From: an uncultured Myxococcales bacterium
GTDB taxonomy: Bacteria > Myxococcota > Myxococcia > Myxococcales > Myxococcaceae
DNA length: 64,000 bases
Reading direction: 5' to 3'
NCBI GenBank assembly: GCA_937980205.1
Contig: CALJKW010000030.1
Span: 62,001-126,000 of the forward strand
In this document: positions 24,513 through 32,027 of the stretch, one piece after another
How positions within the stretch are numbered: position 1 is the first letter of the stretch
Layout: each line of letters starts with the position of its first letter
Made by a program: the position numbers and the translations under genes
The notes under the pieces: model-generated
What the model was told of the DNA's origin: nothing
Databases searched by the model: none
Seen by the model: only the letters and a program-made list of their open reading frames with translations

Positions 24513-25559
24513 TTGCCCAAGGCACTGTCAGAGCTCGCGGCGCACGTCGGCGGCACCATCGACGGCGACGGCTCTGTCCTCATCAGCGGCCTCGCACCGC
24601 TGTCAGAAGCCGGTGCCGGGCATCTGTCCTTCTTCTCCAATCGCCGCTACAAGCGCGACTTCGAGACGACCAAGGCATCCGCGGTGTTGGTGACCGAGGG
24701 CACTCAACGGCACAACGGCACCACGCTGGTGAGGGTGAAGAACCCGCAGCTTGCGTTCGCGCGACTGTCTCAGCTGTTCCACCAACGCCGCGTGCACCTG
24801 GCCGGAATCCACCCTGCCGCCACTGTGCACCCCGAGGCCACAGTGCACGAGTCCGCCACCGTGATGCCCGGCACCGTGGTGGATCGGGGCGCGAGTGTTG
24901 GGGCGCGGACGGTGCTGTATCCGGGCGTGTACGTCGGCGAGGGTGCGCGCATCGGTGAGGCCTGCGTCCTGCACGCGAACGTCGCCGTCTACGAGCGCTG
25001 CATCGTCGGCGACCGCTGCACCCTGCACGCGAACAGCGTCGTCGGCGCCGACGGCTTCGGCTTTGCGCTCGACCCCGACGCCCTCGAGCACGTGAAGATC
25101 CCCCAGGCCGGCATCGCACGCCTCGAAGACGACGTCGAGCTCGGCGCCTGCTCCTGCGTCGATCGCGCCACCCTCGGCGAGACCGTCGTCGGCCGCGGCA
25201 CCAAGATCGACAACCTCGTGCAGATCGCCCACAACGTGAAGATCGGCCCCCTCTCCATCCTCTGCGCCCAGGCCGGCATCTCCGGCTCCACCGAGCTCGG
25301 CGCCGGCGTCGTGCTCGGCGGCCAGGTCGGCATCGCCGGCCACCTCGAGATCGGCGACCGCGTCATGATCGCCGCCCAGGCCGGAGTCGGCCACGACGTC
25401 GAGGACGGCGCCGTGCTCGGCGGCTCTCCCGCCTACGACGCCGGCACCTGGAAGCGCGCCTCCGTCGTCACACAGCAGCTGCCCGACCTGCTCAAAGAGG
25501 TCCGCAGCCTCAAGAAGCGCATCGAAGAGCTGGAGAAGAAAGGGGACAAGAAGCCGTGA
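24513..25559 (+). CDS. lpxD: UDP-3-O-acylglucosamine N-acyltransferase
   Basis: A 348-residue lipid A enzyme that N-acylates UDP-3-O-acyl-glucosamine, third step of the Raetz pathway, in the cytoplasm. It starts at TTG 24513 (MPKALSELAAHVGG); no ATG or GTG fits better. An N-terminal uridine-binding domain precedes a left-handed beta-helix of hexapeptide repeats (HPAATVHPEATVHESATV...), then VVGADGFGFA, IAHNVKIG (catalytic His in QIAHN) and a C-terminal Lys/Glu helix. Two exact family A 12-mers (24612, 24864) lie in its coding DNA. The TGA is shared with the fabZ start (TGATG). Confidence 0.93.
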   Translation: MPKALSELAAHVGGTIDGDGSVLISGLAPLSEAGAGHLSFFSNRRYKRDFETTKASAVLVTEGTQRHNGTTLVRVKNPQLAFARLSQLFHQRRVHLAGIHPAATVHPEATVHESATVMPGTVVDRGASVGARTVLYPGVYVGEGARIGEACVLHANVAVYERCIVGDRCTLHANSVVGADGFGFALDPDALEHVKIPQAGIARLEDDVELGACSCVDRATLGETVVGRGTKIDNLVQIAHNVKIGPLSILCAQAGISGSTELGAGVVLGGQVGIAGHLEIGDRVMIAAQAGVGHDVEDGAVLGGSPAYDAGTWKRASVVTQQLPDLLKEVRSLKKRIEELEKKGDKKP

Positions 25560-25999
25560 TGGACGTCATCGAGATTCAGAAGCTCCTCCCGCACCGGTAC
25601 CCGTTTCTGCTCGTCGACCGCGTCGTCGAGTACACGCCCGGAGAGCAGCTCGTCGGCTACAAGAACGTCACGCTCAACGAGCCGTTCTTCGGCGGCCACT
25701 TCCCCGGCCACCCCGTCATGCCCGGAGTCCTCATCCTCGAGGCCCTCGCCCAGGCCTGCGCGCTGCTCGCCTACAAGACCGAGAAGCTCGAGCCGTCGAA
25801 GCTCGTCGTCTACCTGATGTCGATCGACGGCGCGAAGTTCAGAAAGCCCGTCGTCCCCGGAGACCGCCTCACGCTGACCGCCAAGGTCATCAAGCAGAAG
25901 GGCCAGATCTGGAAGCAGCGCGGAGAGGCCACCGTCGACGGCGCCCTCGTCGCCGAGGCCGAGTTCCTGGCCACCGTCGTCGAGAGGGACAAGGCGTGA
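25559..25999 (+). CDS. fabZ: 3-hydroxyacyl-[ACP] dehydratase
   Basis: A 146-residue hot-dog-fold enzyme dehydrating 3-hydroxyacyl-ACP in fatty acid elongation. The sequence LLPHRYPFLLVDRV and GHFPGHPVMPGVLILEALAQ contains the catalytic His (in GHFPGHP) and Glu (in ILEALAQ). It competes with LpxA/LpxD for hydroxyacyl-ACP, explaining its place between them. ATG 25559 is preferred to the in-frame GTG one codon earlier. The lpxA start overlaps its stop. Confidence 0.96.
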   Translation: MDVIEIQKLLPHRYPFLLVDRVVEYTPGEQLVGYKNVTLNEPFFGGHFPGHPVMPGVLILEALAQACALLAYKTEKLEPSKLVVYLMSIDGAKFRKPVVPGDRLTLTAKVIKQKGQIWKQRGEATVDGALVAEAEFLATVVERDKA

Positions 26000-26769
26000 G
26001 CGTTCACGCGACCGCCATCGTTCATCCCGAGGCCCAGCTCGACGTCTCCGTCGAGGTCGGGCCGTACGCCGTCATCGGCGCCAAGGTGAAGGTCGGCGCC
26101 GGCACCCGCATCGGCCCGCACGCCGTCATCGAGGGCGACACCACCATCGGCGCCCGCAACCGCATCTTCCAGTTCGCGAGCGTCGGAGCCGACCCGCAGG
26201 ATCTGAAGTACGCCGGCGAGGCCACCCGGCTCGTCATCGGCGACGACAACCTGATTCGCGAGTTCACCACCCTGCACATCGGCACCGCCGGCGGCGGCGG
26301 AGTCACCCGCATCGGCAACAAGAACCTCTTCATGGCCTACAGCCACGTCGCGCACGACTGCGTCGTCGGCAACGGCTGCGTGCTCGCGAACTCCGCGGCG
26401 CTCGCGGGCCACGTCGAGCTCGGCGATCACGTGATCATGGGCGGGCTGACCGCGGTGCATCAGTTCACCCGCATCGGCAAGCACGCCTTCATCGCCGGCG
26501 GAGCGATGGTGGCGATGGACGTGCCCCCGTACTGCACCGCCCAGGGAGATCGCGCCGAGCTCGTCGGCCTGAACACCGTCGGGCTCTCGCGCCACGGCTT
26601 CACCGACGATCAGATCGCCCGCGTGAAGGACGCCTACAAGATTCTCTTCCGCTCGAAGATGGGGCTCAACGAGGCCCTCTCGAAGCTCAAGGCCGAGCAC
26701 GGCGGGCACTCGGAGATCGATCACCTGATCGAGTTCTTGAACGGCTCCAAGCGGGGCGTCACGCGCTGA
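25996..26769 (+). CDS. lpxA: UDP-N-acetylglucosamine acyltransferase
   Basis: A 257-residue left-handed beta-helix acyltransferase that starts lipid A synthesis by O-acylating UDP-GlcNAc from hydroxyacyl-ACP. HPEAQLDVSVEVGPYAVIG repeats, AYSHVAHDCVVGNGC (catalytic His in VAHDC), GLTAVHQFTRIG and the C-terminal helical domain are all as expected. GTG 25996 overlaps fabZ (GTGA). Length equals that of well-known LpxA proteins. lpxI follows after 3 bases. Confidence 0.96.
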   Translation: MSVHATAIVHPEAQLDVSVEVGPYAVIGAKVKVGAGTRIGPHAVIEGDTTIGARNRIFQFASVGADPQDLKYAGEATRLVIGDDNLIREFTTLHIGTAGGGGVTRIGNKNLFMAYSHVAHDCVVGNGCVLANSAALAGHVELGDHVIMGGLTAVHQFTRIGKHAFIAGGAMVAMDVPPYCTAQGDRAELVGLNTVGLSRHGFTDDQIARVKDAYKILFRSKMGLNEALSKLKAEHGGHSEIDHLIEFLNGSKRGVTR

Positions 26770-26772
26770 GCC

Positions 26773-27573
26773 GTGAGCTCGATCGGGCTCATCGCCGGCA
26801 GCGGCGCCTTCCCCTTCATCTTCGCGAAGGCCGCGCGCGCGCAAGGCCTCGCCGTGCACGCGGTCGCGCACAAGGGGGAAGCCGACCCCGCGCTGCAGAA
26901 CGAGGTCGACAGCCTGACCTGGGTGAAGCTCGGCCAGGCGAAGGGAATTCTCACCGCGCTCAAGCGCGCCGGCGTCGACAAGGCCGTCATGGCCGGAGGC
27001 CTGGGCCGCGCCAGGAGCCTCACCCAGGCGTGGCCCGACGCCGGAGCCCTGAAGATCGCCCGCCGGCTCCGCGGCTTCCGCGACGACGAGCTGTTGCGCG
27101 CCATCGCCGCCTACTTCGAGGAGGGCGGCGTGCAGATCGTCGCGCCGACCGACTACGTGAGCGAGGTGCTCGCTCCTGCCGGCCACCTCGCGGGCCCGAA
27201 GCTGAAGGCCAACGAACAGCGCGACGTGGAGCTCGGCCGCGAGGTCGCCGCGTCCTTGGGCAAGGCCGACGTCGGGCAGACGGTCGTCGTCAAAGACGGG
27301 GCGATCGTCGCGGTGGAGGCCGTCGAAGGCACCGACGAGGCGATTCGCCGCGGCGGGCGCCTGGGCGGAAAGGGCGCCGTCGTGGTGAAGCGCGTGAAGC
27401 CGGGGCAGGACCTGCGGTTCGATCTCCCGGCCGCTGGGCCGGTGACGCTCGAGGTGATGCGCGAGGTGCACGCGCGCGTGCTCGCGGTCGAGGCGGGGCG
27501 CACGGTGCTCCTCGGCGCGGCGGACATGTTCCGGCTCGCGGAGCGCTTCGGCATCAGCGTGGTGGGCATATAA
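26773..27573 (+). CDS. lpxI: UDP-2,3-diacylglucosamine pyrophosphatase LpxI
   Basis: A 266-residue LpxI (DUF1009) protein. The N-terminus IGLIAGSGAFPF, the block VMAGGLGRAR, the segment GGVQIVAPTDYV and the C-terminal VKRVKPGQDLRFDLPAAGP...VLAVEAGRTVLL are characteristic. LpxI hydrolyses UDP-2,3-diacyl-GlcN to lipid X, the step that LpxH does in E. coli; it is the alphaproteobacterial and deltaproteobacterial alternative. Starts GTG 26773. No lpxB or lpxK follows in this window. The next gene starts 12 bases after its stop, suggesting one long operon. Confidence 0.93.
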   Translation: MSSIGLIAGSGAFPFIFAKAARAQGLAVHAVAHKGEADPALQNEVDSLTWVKLGQAKGILTALKRAGVDKAVMAGGLGRARSLTQAWPDAGALKIARRLRGFRDDELLRAIAAYFEEGGVQIVAPTDYVSEVLAPAGHLAGPKLKANEQRDVELGREVAASLGKADVGQTVVVKDGAIVAVEAVEGTDEAIRRGGRLGGKGAVVVKRVKPGQDLRFDLPAAGPVTLEVMREVHARVLAVEAGRTVLLGAADMFRLAERFGISVVGI

Positions 27574-27585
27574 GGTCCACCGTCG

Positions 27586-27972
27586 ATGCCGCAGCAGCCG
27601 CCGCCGAAAGCCCTCCCGGCGCCTCCGTTCGCGAACCGCGAGCTCAACGGAGAGGTTCTGCTCGAGGAGCTGTACGAGCTGCGCTCGGCCCAGGTGCACC
27701 AGCGCCAGCTCGTCGACTGCGTGTCGGGCCTGCGCGAGCTCTCCGGAGTCCGCGCCACCGAGGCCGCGCAGCGCATCAAGCACCTCGCGCAGGCGCGCTT
27801 CGCGCAACAGCCGGCGATGGCGGGCCTGCTCGTGCGTTGGGCGCACCGCTTGAAGACCGACGTCGACGTGCCGCTGCTGCTCGGCCACTTCGAGCGGCTC
27901 GCGCTGGTGAACGGCGCGCTGTCGGCGCTGCGCCGCGCCTGCGAGCGGCTTCCGAAAGGTGGGCGTGGGTGA
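27586..27972 (+). CDS. Conserved-looking protein of unknown function, lpx operon
   Basis: A 128-residue, Leu/Arg/Ala-rich, mostly helical soluble protein (LLEELYELRSAQVHQRQLVDCVSGLREL). No signal peptide or motif recognised. Start ATG 27586 lies 12 bases after lpxI, and its stop overlaps the next start (GTGA). Tight coupling to the lpx genes and to the gene after it argues it is real and expressed with them. Function unknown. Confidence 0.65.
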   Translation: MPQQPPPKALPAPPFANRELNGEVLLEELYELRSAQVHQRQLVDCVSGLRELSGVRATEAAQRIKHLAQARFAQQPAMAGLLVRWAHRLKTDVDVPLLLGHFERLALVNGALSALRRACERLPKGGRG

Positions 27973-28949
27973 AGAAGAAGGCGGCGGCCGGCTTCGACCT
28001 CGTCAGCGCCGAGGCGCGCGCGCGGGTCGACGCGTGGACGGAGCGCTCGCGCGACCTCTTCACCGAGCTGCTCGAGGACGCGACGAGCGATCTCCAGCGG
28101 GAGCTGTTGAACCGGGCGGTCGCCGCCGGCCACACCGCGGCCGAGGTGCACGCGTTCGCCGACGCGCTGCGCGGGCTGCCCGACGCCGAGGTGTTCGAGA
28201 AGTGCACCGTCGATCGCGACGTCACGCCCGACCACTCGGTCGTGCAGCTGTTGCAGGCCGAGGCCGACCCGCTGTTCGCGTTCACGCTCAAGGGCGGAGA
28301 GATCTCGCCGTCGGACATGGTGCCGAAGGTGCCGGACAGCATGCTGCCGTACGTGCGGCCGTCGGCGCCGGGGCCGCGAGGGCCTCCGAAGTTCGACGAG
28401 ACCACGGACCCCGGCGTGCGGGTGCGGCGCTCGGGGGGCTTCGACGCGAGGGACGACGGAGCGCTCAAGAAGACGGCCGCGGCGGCGTCGCGCGAGCTCG
28501 GCGCGAGCCCGGATGCTGCGCCGGTGGTGAAGCCGGCGTCGGGTAAGCACGCTGCCGTCGCGCCGGCGGGCTCGGGCCCGGTCGTCGCGCAGGACCTGCT
28601 CAACGACGCGCTGCACCCGCTGGGAGTGACGTACCGCGAGCAGGCCGTCGACGGCGTCGGTCAGCTGAAGCTGGAAGAGGTGATGACGCAGGCGCTGTCG
28701 GCGCTGCAGCGGGGGCTTCCGGTGCCGGTGGCGCTCGGCCCGAACCCCGGCCAGGACCGCCGCCTCGCCCTGTTTCTGCAGGTGCAGGTGAGCGGCAAGA
28801 GCCGCGCGTACCAGCTGTACGACGTGCTCTCGCAGGAGCTCGCGTGGATCAACGAGGGAGATCTGTTCGCGCGCGCCGAGCTCCCGTTCGCCAGTAAACA
28901 CAACCGCCGCATCACGCGCATTGCGCTGCCGGTCATGAAAGGGTTTTGA
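27969..28949 (+). CDS. Unknown 326-residue protein, lpx operon
   Basis: GTG 27969 (VKKKAAAGFDLVSAEARARVD) overlaps the upstream stop and is chosen over an enormous upstream open frame that runs antisense-like through lpxI in another register. Residues 1-140 are helical with many Glu/Ala/Arg. A central low-complexity Pro/Gly/Ala stretch (about 115-190) follows, then a globular C-domain (about 195-326) with VALGPNPGQDRRLALFLQVQV. No signal, membrane helix or known domain seen. Its stop overlaps the OmpA-family gene start (TTGA). Confidence 0.7.
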   Translation: MKKKAAAGFDLVSAEARARVDAWTERSRDLFTELLEDATSDLQRELLNRAVAAGHTAAEVHAFADALRGLPDAEVFEKCTVDRDVTPDHSVVQLLQAEADPLFAFTLKGGEISPSDMVPKVPDSMLPYVRPSAPGPRGPPKFDETTDPGVRVRRSGGFDARDDGALKKTAAAASRELGASPDAAPVVKPASGKHAAVAPAGSGPVVAQDLLNDALHPLGVTYREQAVDGVGQLKLEEVMTQALSALQRGLPVPVALGPNPGQDRRLALFLQVQVSGKSRAYQLYDVLSQELAWINEGDLFARAELPFASKHNRRITRIALPVMKGF

Positions 28950-29959
28950 ACGTCATGGTCCTCTCGCTGCTGGTCGCCACGATGCTGACGGACGTCGTCG
29001 ACGTCTCGATCACCCGGTCTCCGTATCGGAAGGGTGAGATGCCCTCGGTGAACATCACCATCTTGGAGCCCATCGCGGGCTTTCGGCTGCAGCTTCAGCG
29101 CAGCGACGGCAAGAAGGTCGACGTGAAGGGGGGCGGCAAGCCGGGCCAGAAGCGCGTCATCGAGCTCGTGCAGCCGGAGGGGGCGTTCACGTGGAGCGGT
29201 GAGCTGTCGATCAACTACACGAACGGGCAGAGCGGGGTGATGCCGCTGGAGTTCGACACCGCGGTGTGGGGCCAGCTTCAGCTGAAGACGAAGAAGGAAG
29301 ACGTCGACCTGGCGAACCGCAAGTGGCCGTTCACCACGAATCGGCCGGTGACGAAGGCGAAGCTGGAGGTGCTGATGGACACGGGCCGCTACGCGTTCAA
29401 CGACGAGATCGAGCTCAAGCCGAACAAGGCGGGCGAGCAGCTCTCGGTGACGTGGCCCGAGGCGCCGGGCAAGGTGATGATGATGTGGCTCAAGGTCTAC
29501 GACGACTCGGGCCACTTCGTAGGCGCCGAGTTCTGGGACTGGTGGATCGACATTCCCCACGACGACATCGAGTTCGAGACGGGGAAGTCCGAGATCCGCG
29601 AGGGCGAGGCCCAGAAGCTCGAGAAGTCGTACAAGGACATCAACGCCGAGCTCGTCAAGTACGCGCAGATCCCGGACCTGGAGCTCAGCATCTACATCAT
29701 CGGGCACACCGACTCGGTCGGGCCGAAAGACTACAACCGCACCCTGTCGCTCTCGCGCGCGAAGTCGATCGCCACGTACCTGCGCAAGCGGGGCCTCAGG
29801 GCGAAGTTCTTCTACGAAGGCTTCGGCGAGGAGTCGCCGAAGGTGGCTCGCCCCGACGAGACTGACGAGCCACAGAACCGGCGGGCGCAGTACATCCTCT
29901 CGATCGGGCCGCCGCGCATCAGCGGGACCCCCTGGGACCCGAAGTGGCAGAAGCTCTAG
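28946..29959 (+). CDS. OmpA-family exported protein
   Basis: A 337-residue protein with hydrophobic leader (MVLSLLVATMLTDVVDV). An N-terminal beta-rich region of about 200 residues (TRSPYRKGEMPSVNITI) is followed by an OmpA-like peptidoglycan-binding domain at about 210-315: IEFETGKSEI, YIIGHTDSVG, NRTLSLSRAKSIATYL, GFGEE and NRRAQYILS. TTG 28946 overlaps the previous stop; ATG 28955 is the alternative start and gives a cleaner signal peptide. Likely periplasmic, tethering envelope to cell wall. Last gene of the skp-lpx operon. Confidence 0.82.
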   Translation: MNVMVLSLLVATMLTDVVDVSITRSPYRKGEMPSVNITILEPIAGFRLQLQRSDGKKVDVKGGGKPGQKRVIELVQPEGAFTWSGELSINYTNGQSGVMPLEFDTAVWGQLQLKTKKEDVDLANRKWPFTTNRPVTKAKLEVLMDTGRYAFNDEIELKPNKAGEQLSVTWPEAPGKVMMMWLKVYDDSGHFVGAEFWDWWIDIPHDDIEFETGKSEIREGEAQKLEKSYKDINAELVKYAQIPDLELSIYIIGHTDSVGPKDYNRTLSLSRAKSIATYLRKRGLRAKFFYEGFGEESPKVARPDETDEPQNRRAQYILSIGPPRISGTPWDPKWQKL

Positions 29960-29977
29960 ATGGCCGTCTGAGACGCG

Positions 29978-31981
29978 CTACTCGGTCTCGAGCGGGCGGA
30001 ACTTCAGCGTCACCGTCTTGTTGGCGCTGATGTTGACGAGCTGGGACTTGAGCCGCTTCGGGTGCTCGAGCTTCACGACGTAGGAGCCGGGCTTGAGCGC
30101 CAGCTTCTTGGTGCCGACGACTTCGTGCGCGCGGTTGTCGACGATGAGGGTCGCGAAGGGAACTGCATCCACCACGAGGTAGCCGTTCACGACCGGGGCG
30201 GGCTTGGGCGGCTCGGGGGGCTTCGGCTGCTCCGGCGGCTTGGCTTCGGGTGGCTTTGCGTCGGGGGTGGGGGCGGCGTCCGTCGGGGCTGGCGTGGGCG
30301 TGGGCGTAGCCACCTTGGGCGGTTCGGGCTTCGGCTCCGCGAGGGGAGCAGGCGCAGGCAGCGGCGGCGGGGGGGCGGTGACGATGGGGACGGGCGCTTG
30401 GTCCCTCTCCTTGAACATCCACATGTACCCGAGGCCGCCGATGAAGCCGGCGGCGACCAGCGAGACGAGGGCGTAGGGGACGACGCTCTTCCTGGGCCGG
30501 GCGGCGGGGACGGTGTCGGAAGCGGGGAGCTGCTCCTTGGGGCCCGAGGTGCGAGGGGCGCTCGGGTCGGTCTGGTGGCGCCCCTCTTCTTCCTCGCGCA
30601 GCTGGCGGGAGGCCTCGGCGACCTCCTTGGCGAACGAGGGCTTGAGGACGACGCCGGGCTGTCCCGGAGTTGCGGGCTTGGCCTCTTCCTCGGTGAGCCC
30701 CCGCATCTGGTCCGTGCGCTGCTGCGACGCGTCATCCTCGTCCTCGAGGGGGCCACGGGGTCGGTTGCCCGGCACCGTGGTCTTGATGCCCGGCACCAGG
30801 CCCTTGGTGCCGGGCACCGGGGCCTCGTCGCGGGGCGCGATGCCCGGCACCGGGGGGTCGTGGCGGGGCCGGATGCCGGGCATGAGGGCGGTTCTTGGTT
30901 TCTCGGAGGGTGGGGAACGCGGCGCGGACTCGCGGGGCTTGGAGTGGTCGCGCTGTACGACCGCGGTCGGGCCGTGGCCGATGGAGTCGACCGGCTCCTT
31001 CGCCGTCGAGTGCGTGCCGGTGCGCTCGGCGTACTCGGCTTCCCGCATCTCCTCGAGCTCGTCGCGGAACATCTGCGACACGAAGATCCCCACGTTCGTG
31101 TCCTCCACCGACTTCGCGTGCCGCAGCACGAAGTTCGCCAGCGCCCGCTCGAGCTCCTGCGCGCTCTGGAACCGCTTCGACTCGTCGCGCTCCAGCGCCC
31201 GCATCACGGCGTTGTCCAGCTCCGGCGGCACGTCGGGGTTCAGCCGCTGCGGCGGAGAGATGTAGCTCATCTGCACCGCCCGCAACACCGCCACGTCGCT
31301 GTCGCCCTCGAACAGCCGCCCCCCCGTCAGCATCTCCCACAGCACGATGCCCAGCGCGAACACGTCGGTGCGCGCGTCGATCTTCTCGCCGCGCGCCTGC
31401 TCCGGGCTCATGTACGCGAACTTGCCCTTCAGCATGCCCGCCGCTGTCGACGCCTGGTTGCCCGACGCCTTCGCGATGCCGAAGTCGGTGAGCTTGATCG
31501 CCCCGTCGAACGAGATGAGCACGTTGTGCGGAGTCACATCGCGATGCACGAGCCCGATCGGCTTGCCGCGCTCGGTCAGCGAGTGCGCATAGTGCAGGCC
31601 GCGCGCGACGTGGACGCCGATCTCCGCCGCCAGCGTGACGGGGAACCCGATGCCCAGCTCGCGGCAGCGGCGGCGCAGGTCCCACAGCGAGACGCCGCGC
31701 ACGTACTCCATCGCGATGAAGTACGAGTCCTCGTGCTTCGCGAAGTCGAAGATCTGCACCACGTTCGCGTGGTTCAGCCGCGAGGCCAGCCGCGCCTCGT
31801 CGACGAACATCTTCATGAAGCCGTCGTCGCGCGCGAGAAAGCTGCGCACGACCTTGATCGCGACCTCCTTCTCGAAGCCCTCGGGGCCGACGGCCGCGCA
31901 GAGGTAGATCTCGGCCATACCGCCCTCGGCGAGCTTTCGCTTCACCACGTATCGGCCGATCTTTGCGCCCGAGAGAAGCAA
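29978..31981 (-). CDS. Hanks-type Ser/Thr kinase with PEGA domain
   Basis: A 667-residue kinase. TTG 31981 is the only start close to the Gly loop (GRYVVKRKLAEGGM, 9-22); longer extensions would overlap the divergent gene. K43 in AIKVVR, HRDVTPHN 146-153 (D148), DFG 166-168 and MSPEQ are present. A linker (about 360-520) carries repeated PGI/PGT/PGN tripeptides encoded by family A repeats. One membrane helix (about 520-540), a Pro-rich stretch, then an extracytoplasmic PEGA-like domain (about 600-667: GYLVVDAVPFATLIVDN...LKPGSYVVKLEHP). Divergent from a PEGA-containing exported protein 47 bases away. Confidence 0.9.
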   Translation of the reverse strand: MLLSGAKIGRYVVKRKLAEGGMAEIYLCAAVGPEGFEKEVAIKVVRSFLARDDGFMKMFVDEARLASRLNHANVVQIFDFAKHEDSYFIAMEYVRGVSLWDLRRRCRELGIGFPVTLAAEIGVHVARGLHYAHSLTERGKPIGLVHRDVTPHNVLISFDGAIKLTDFGIAKASGNQASTAAGMLKGKFAYMSPEQARGEKIDARTDVFALGIVLWEMLTGGRLFEGDSDVAVLRAVQMSYISPPQRLNPDVPPELDNAVMRALERDESKRFQSAQELERALANFVLRHAKSVEDTNVGIFVSQMFRDELEEMREAEYAERTGTHSTAKEPVDSIGHGPTAVVQRDHSKPRESAPRSPPSEKPRTALMPGIRPRHDPPVPGIAPRDEAPVPGTKGLVPGIKTTVPGNRPRGPLEDEDDASQQRTDQMRGLTEEEAKPATPGQPGVVLKPSFAKEVAEASRQLREEEEGRHQTDPSAPRTSGPKEQLPASDTVPAARPRKSVVPYALVSLVAAGFIGGLGYMWMFKERDQAPVPIVTAPPPPLPAPAPLAEPKPEPPKVATPTPTPAPTDAAPTPDAKPPEAKPPEQPKPPEPPKPAPVVNGYLVVDAVPFATLIVDNRAHEVVGTKKLALKPGSYVVKLEHPKRLKSQLVNISANKTVTLKFRPLETE
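30764..30897. repeat. Family A repeats within kinase linker
   Basis: Exact ATGCCCGGCACC at 30786 and 30840, with one-mismatch copies near 30764 (TTGCCCGGCACC), 30806 (GGTGCCGGGCAC) and 30872 (GATGCCGGGCAT). On the coding strand they read in frame as (V/M)PG(I/T/N), giving the periodic tripeptides of the kinase linker between the catalytic domain and membrane helix. Confidence 0.8.
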
Positions 31982-32027
31982 CTCGTGAAAAACTCTAGTA
32001 GGTGTCGCAGGGCACGGGGAGAAATCG

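Noticed and set aside
24612..24875. Family A copies in lpxD as clear insertions
   Set aside because: The encoded residues (GAGHLSFF, VMPGTVV) fit the normal LpxD and hexapeptide pattern, so these two copies may be coincidence or convergence; they are counted but not used as proof of insertion.
27030..27968. N-terminal 313 codons of the frame that continues into the 27969-28949 gene
   Set aside because: They run through lpxI and the following gene in another register with Arg-rich sequence; GTG 27969 with a GTGA overlap is the credible start.
29978..31981. Kinase at 29978-31981 as a pseudokinase because its loop is HRDVTPHN
   Set aside because: Lys43, Asp148 and DFG are intact, and this loop variant is common in myxobacterial kinases.
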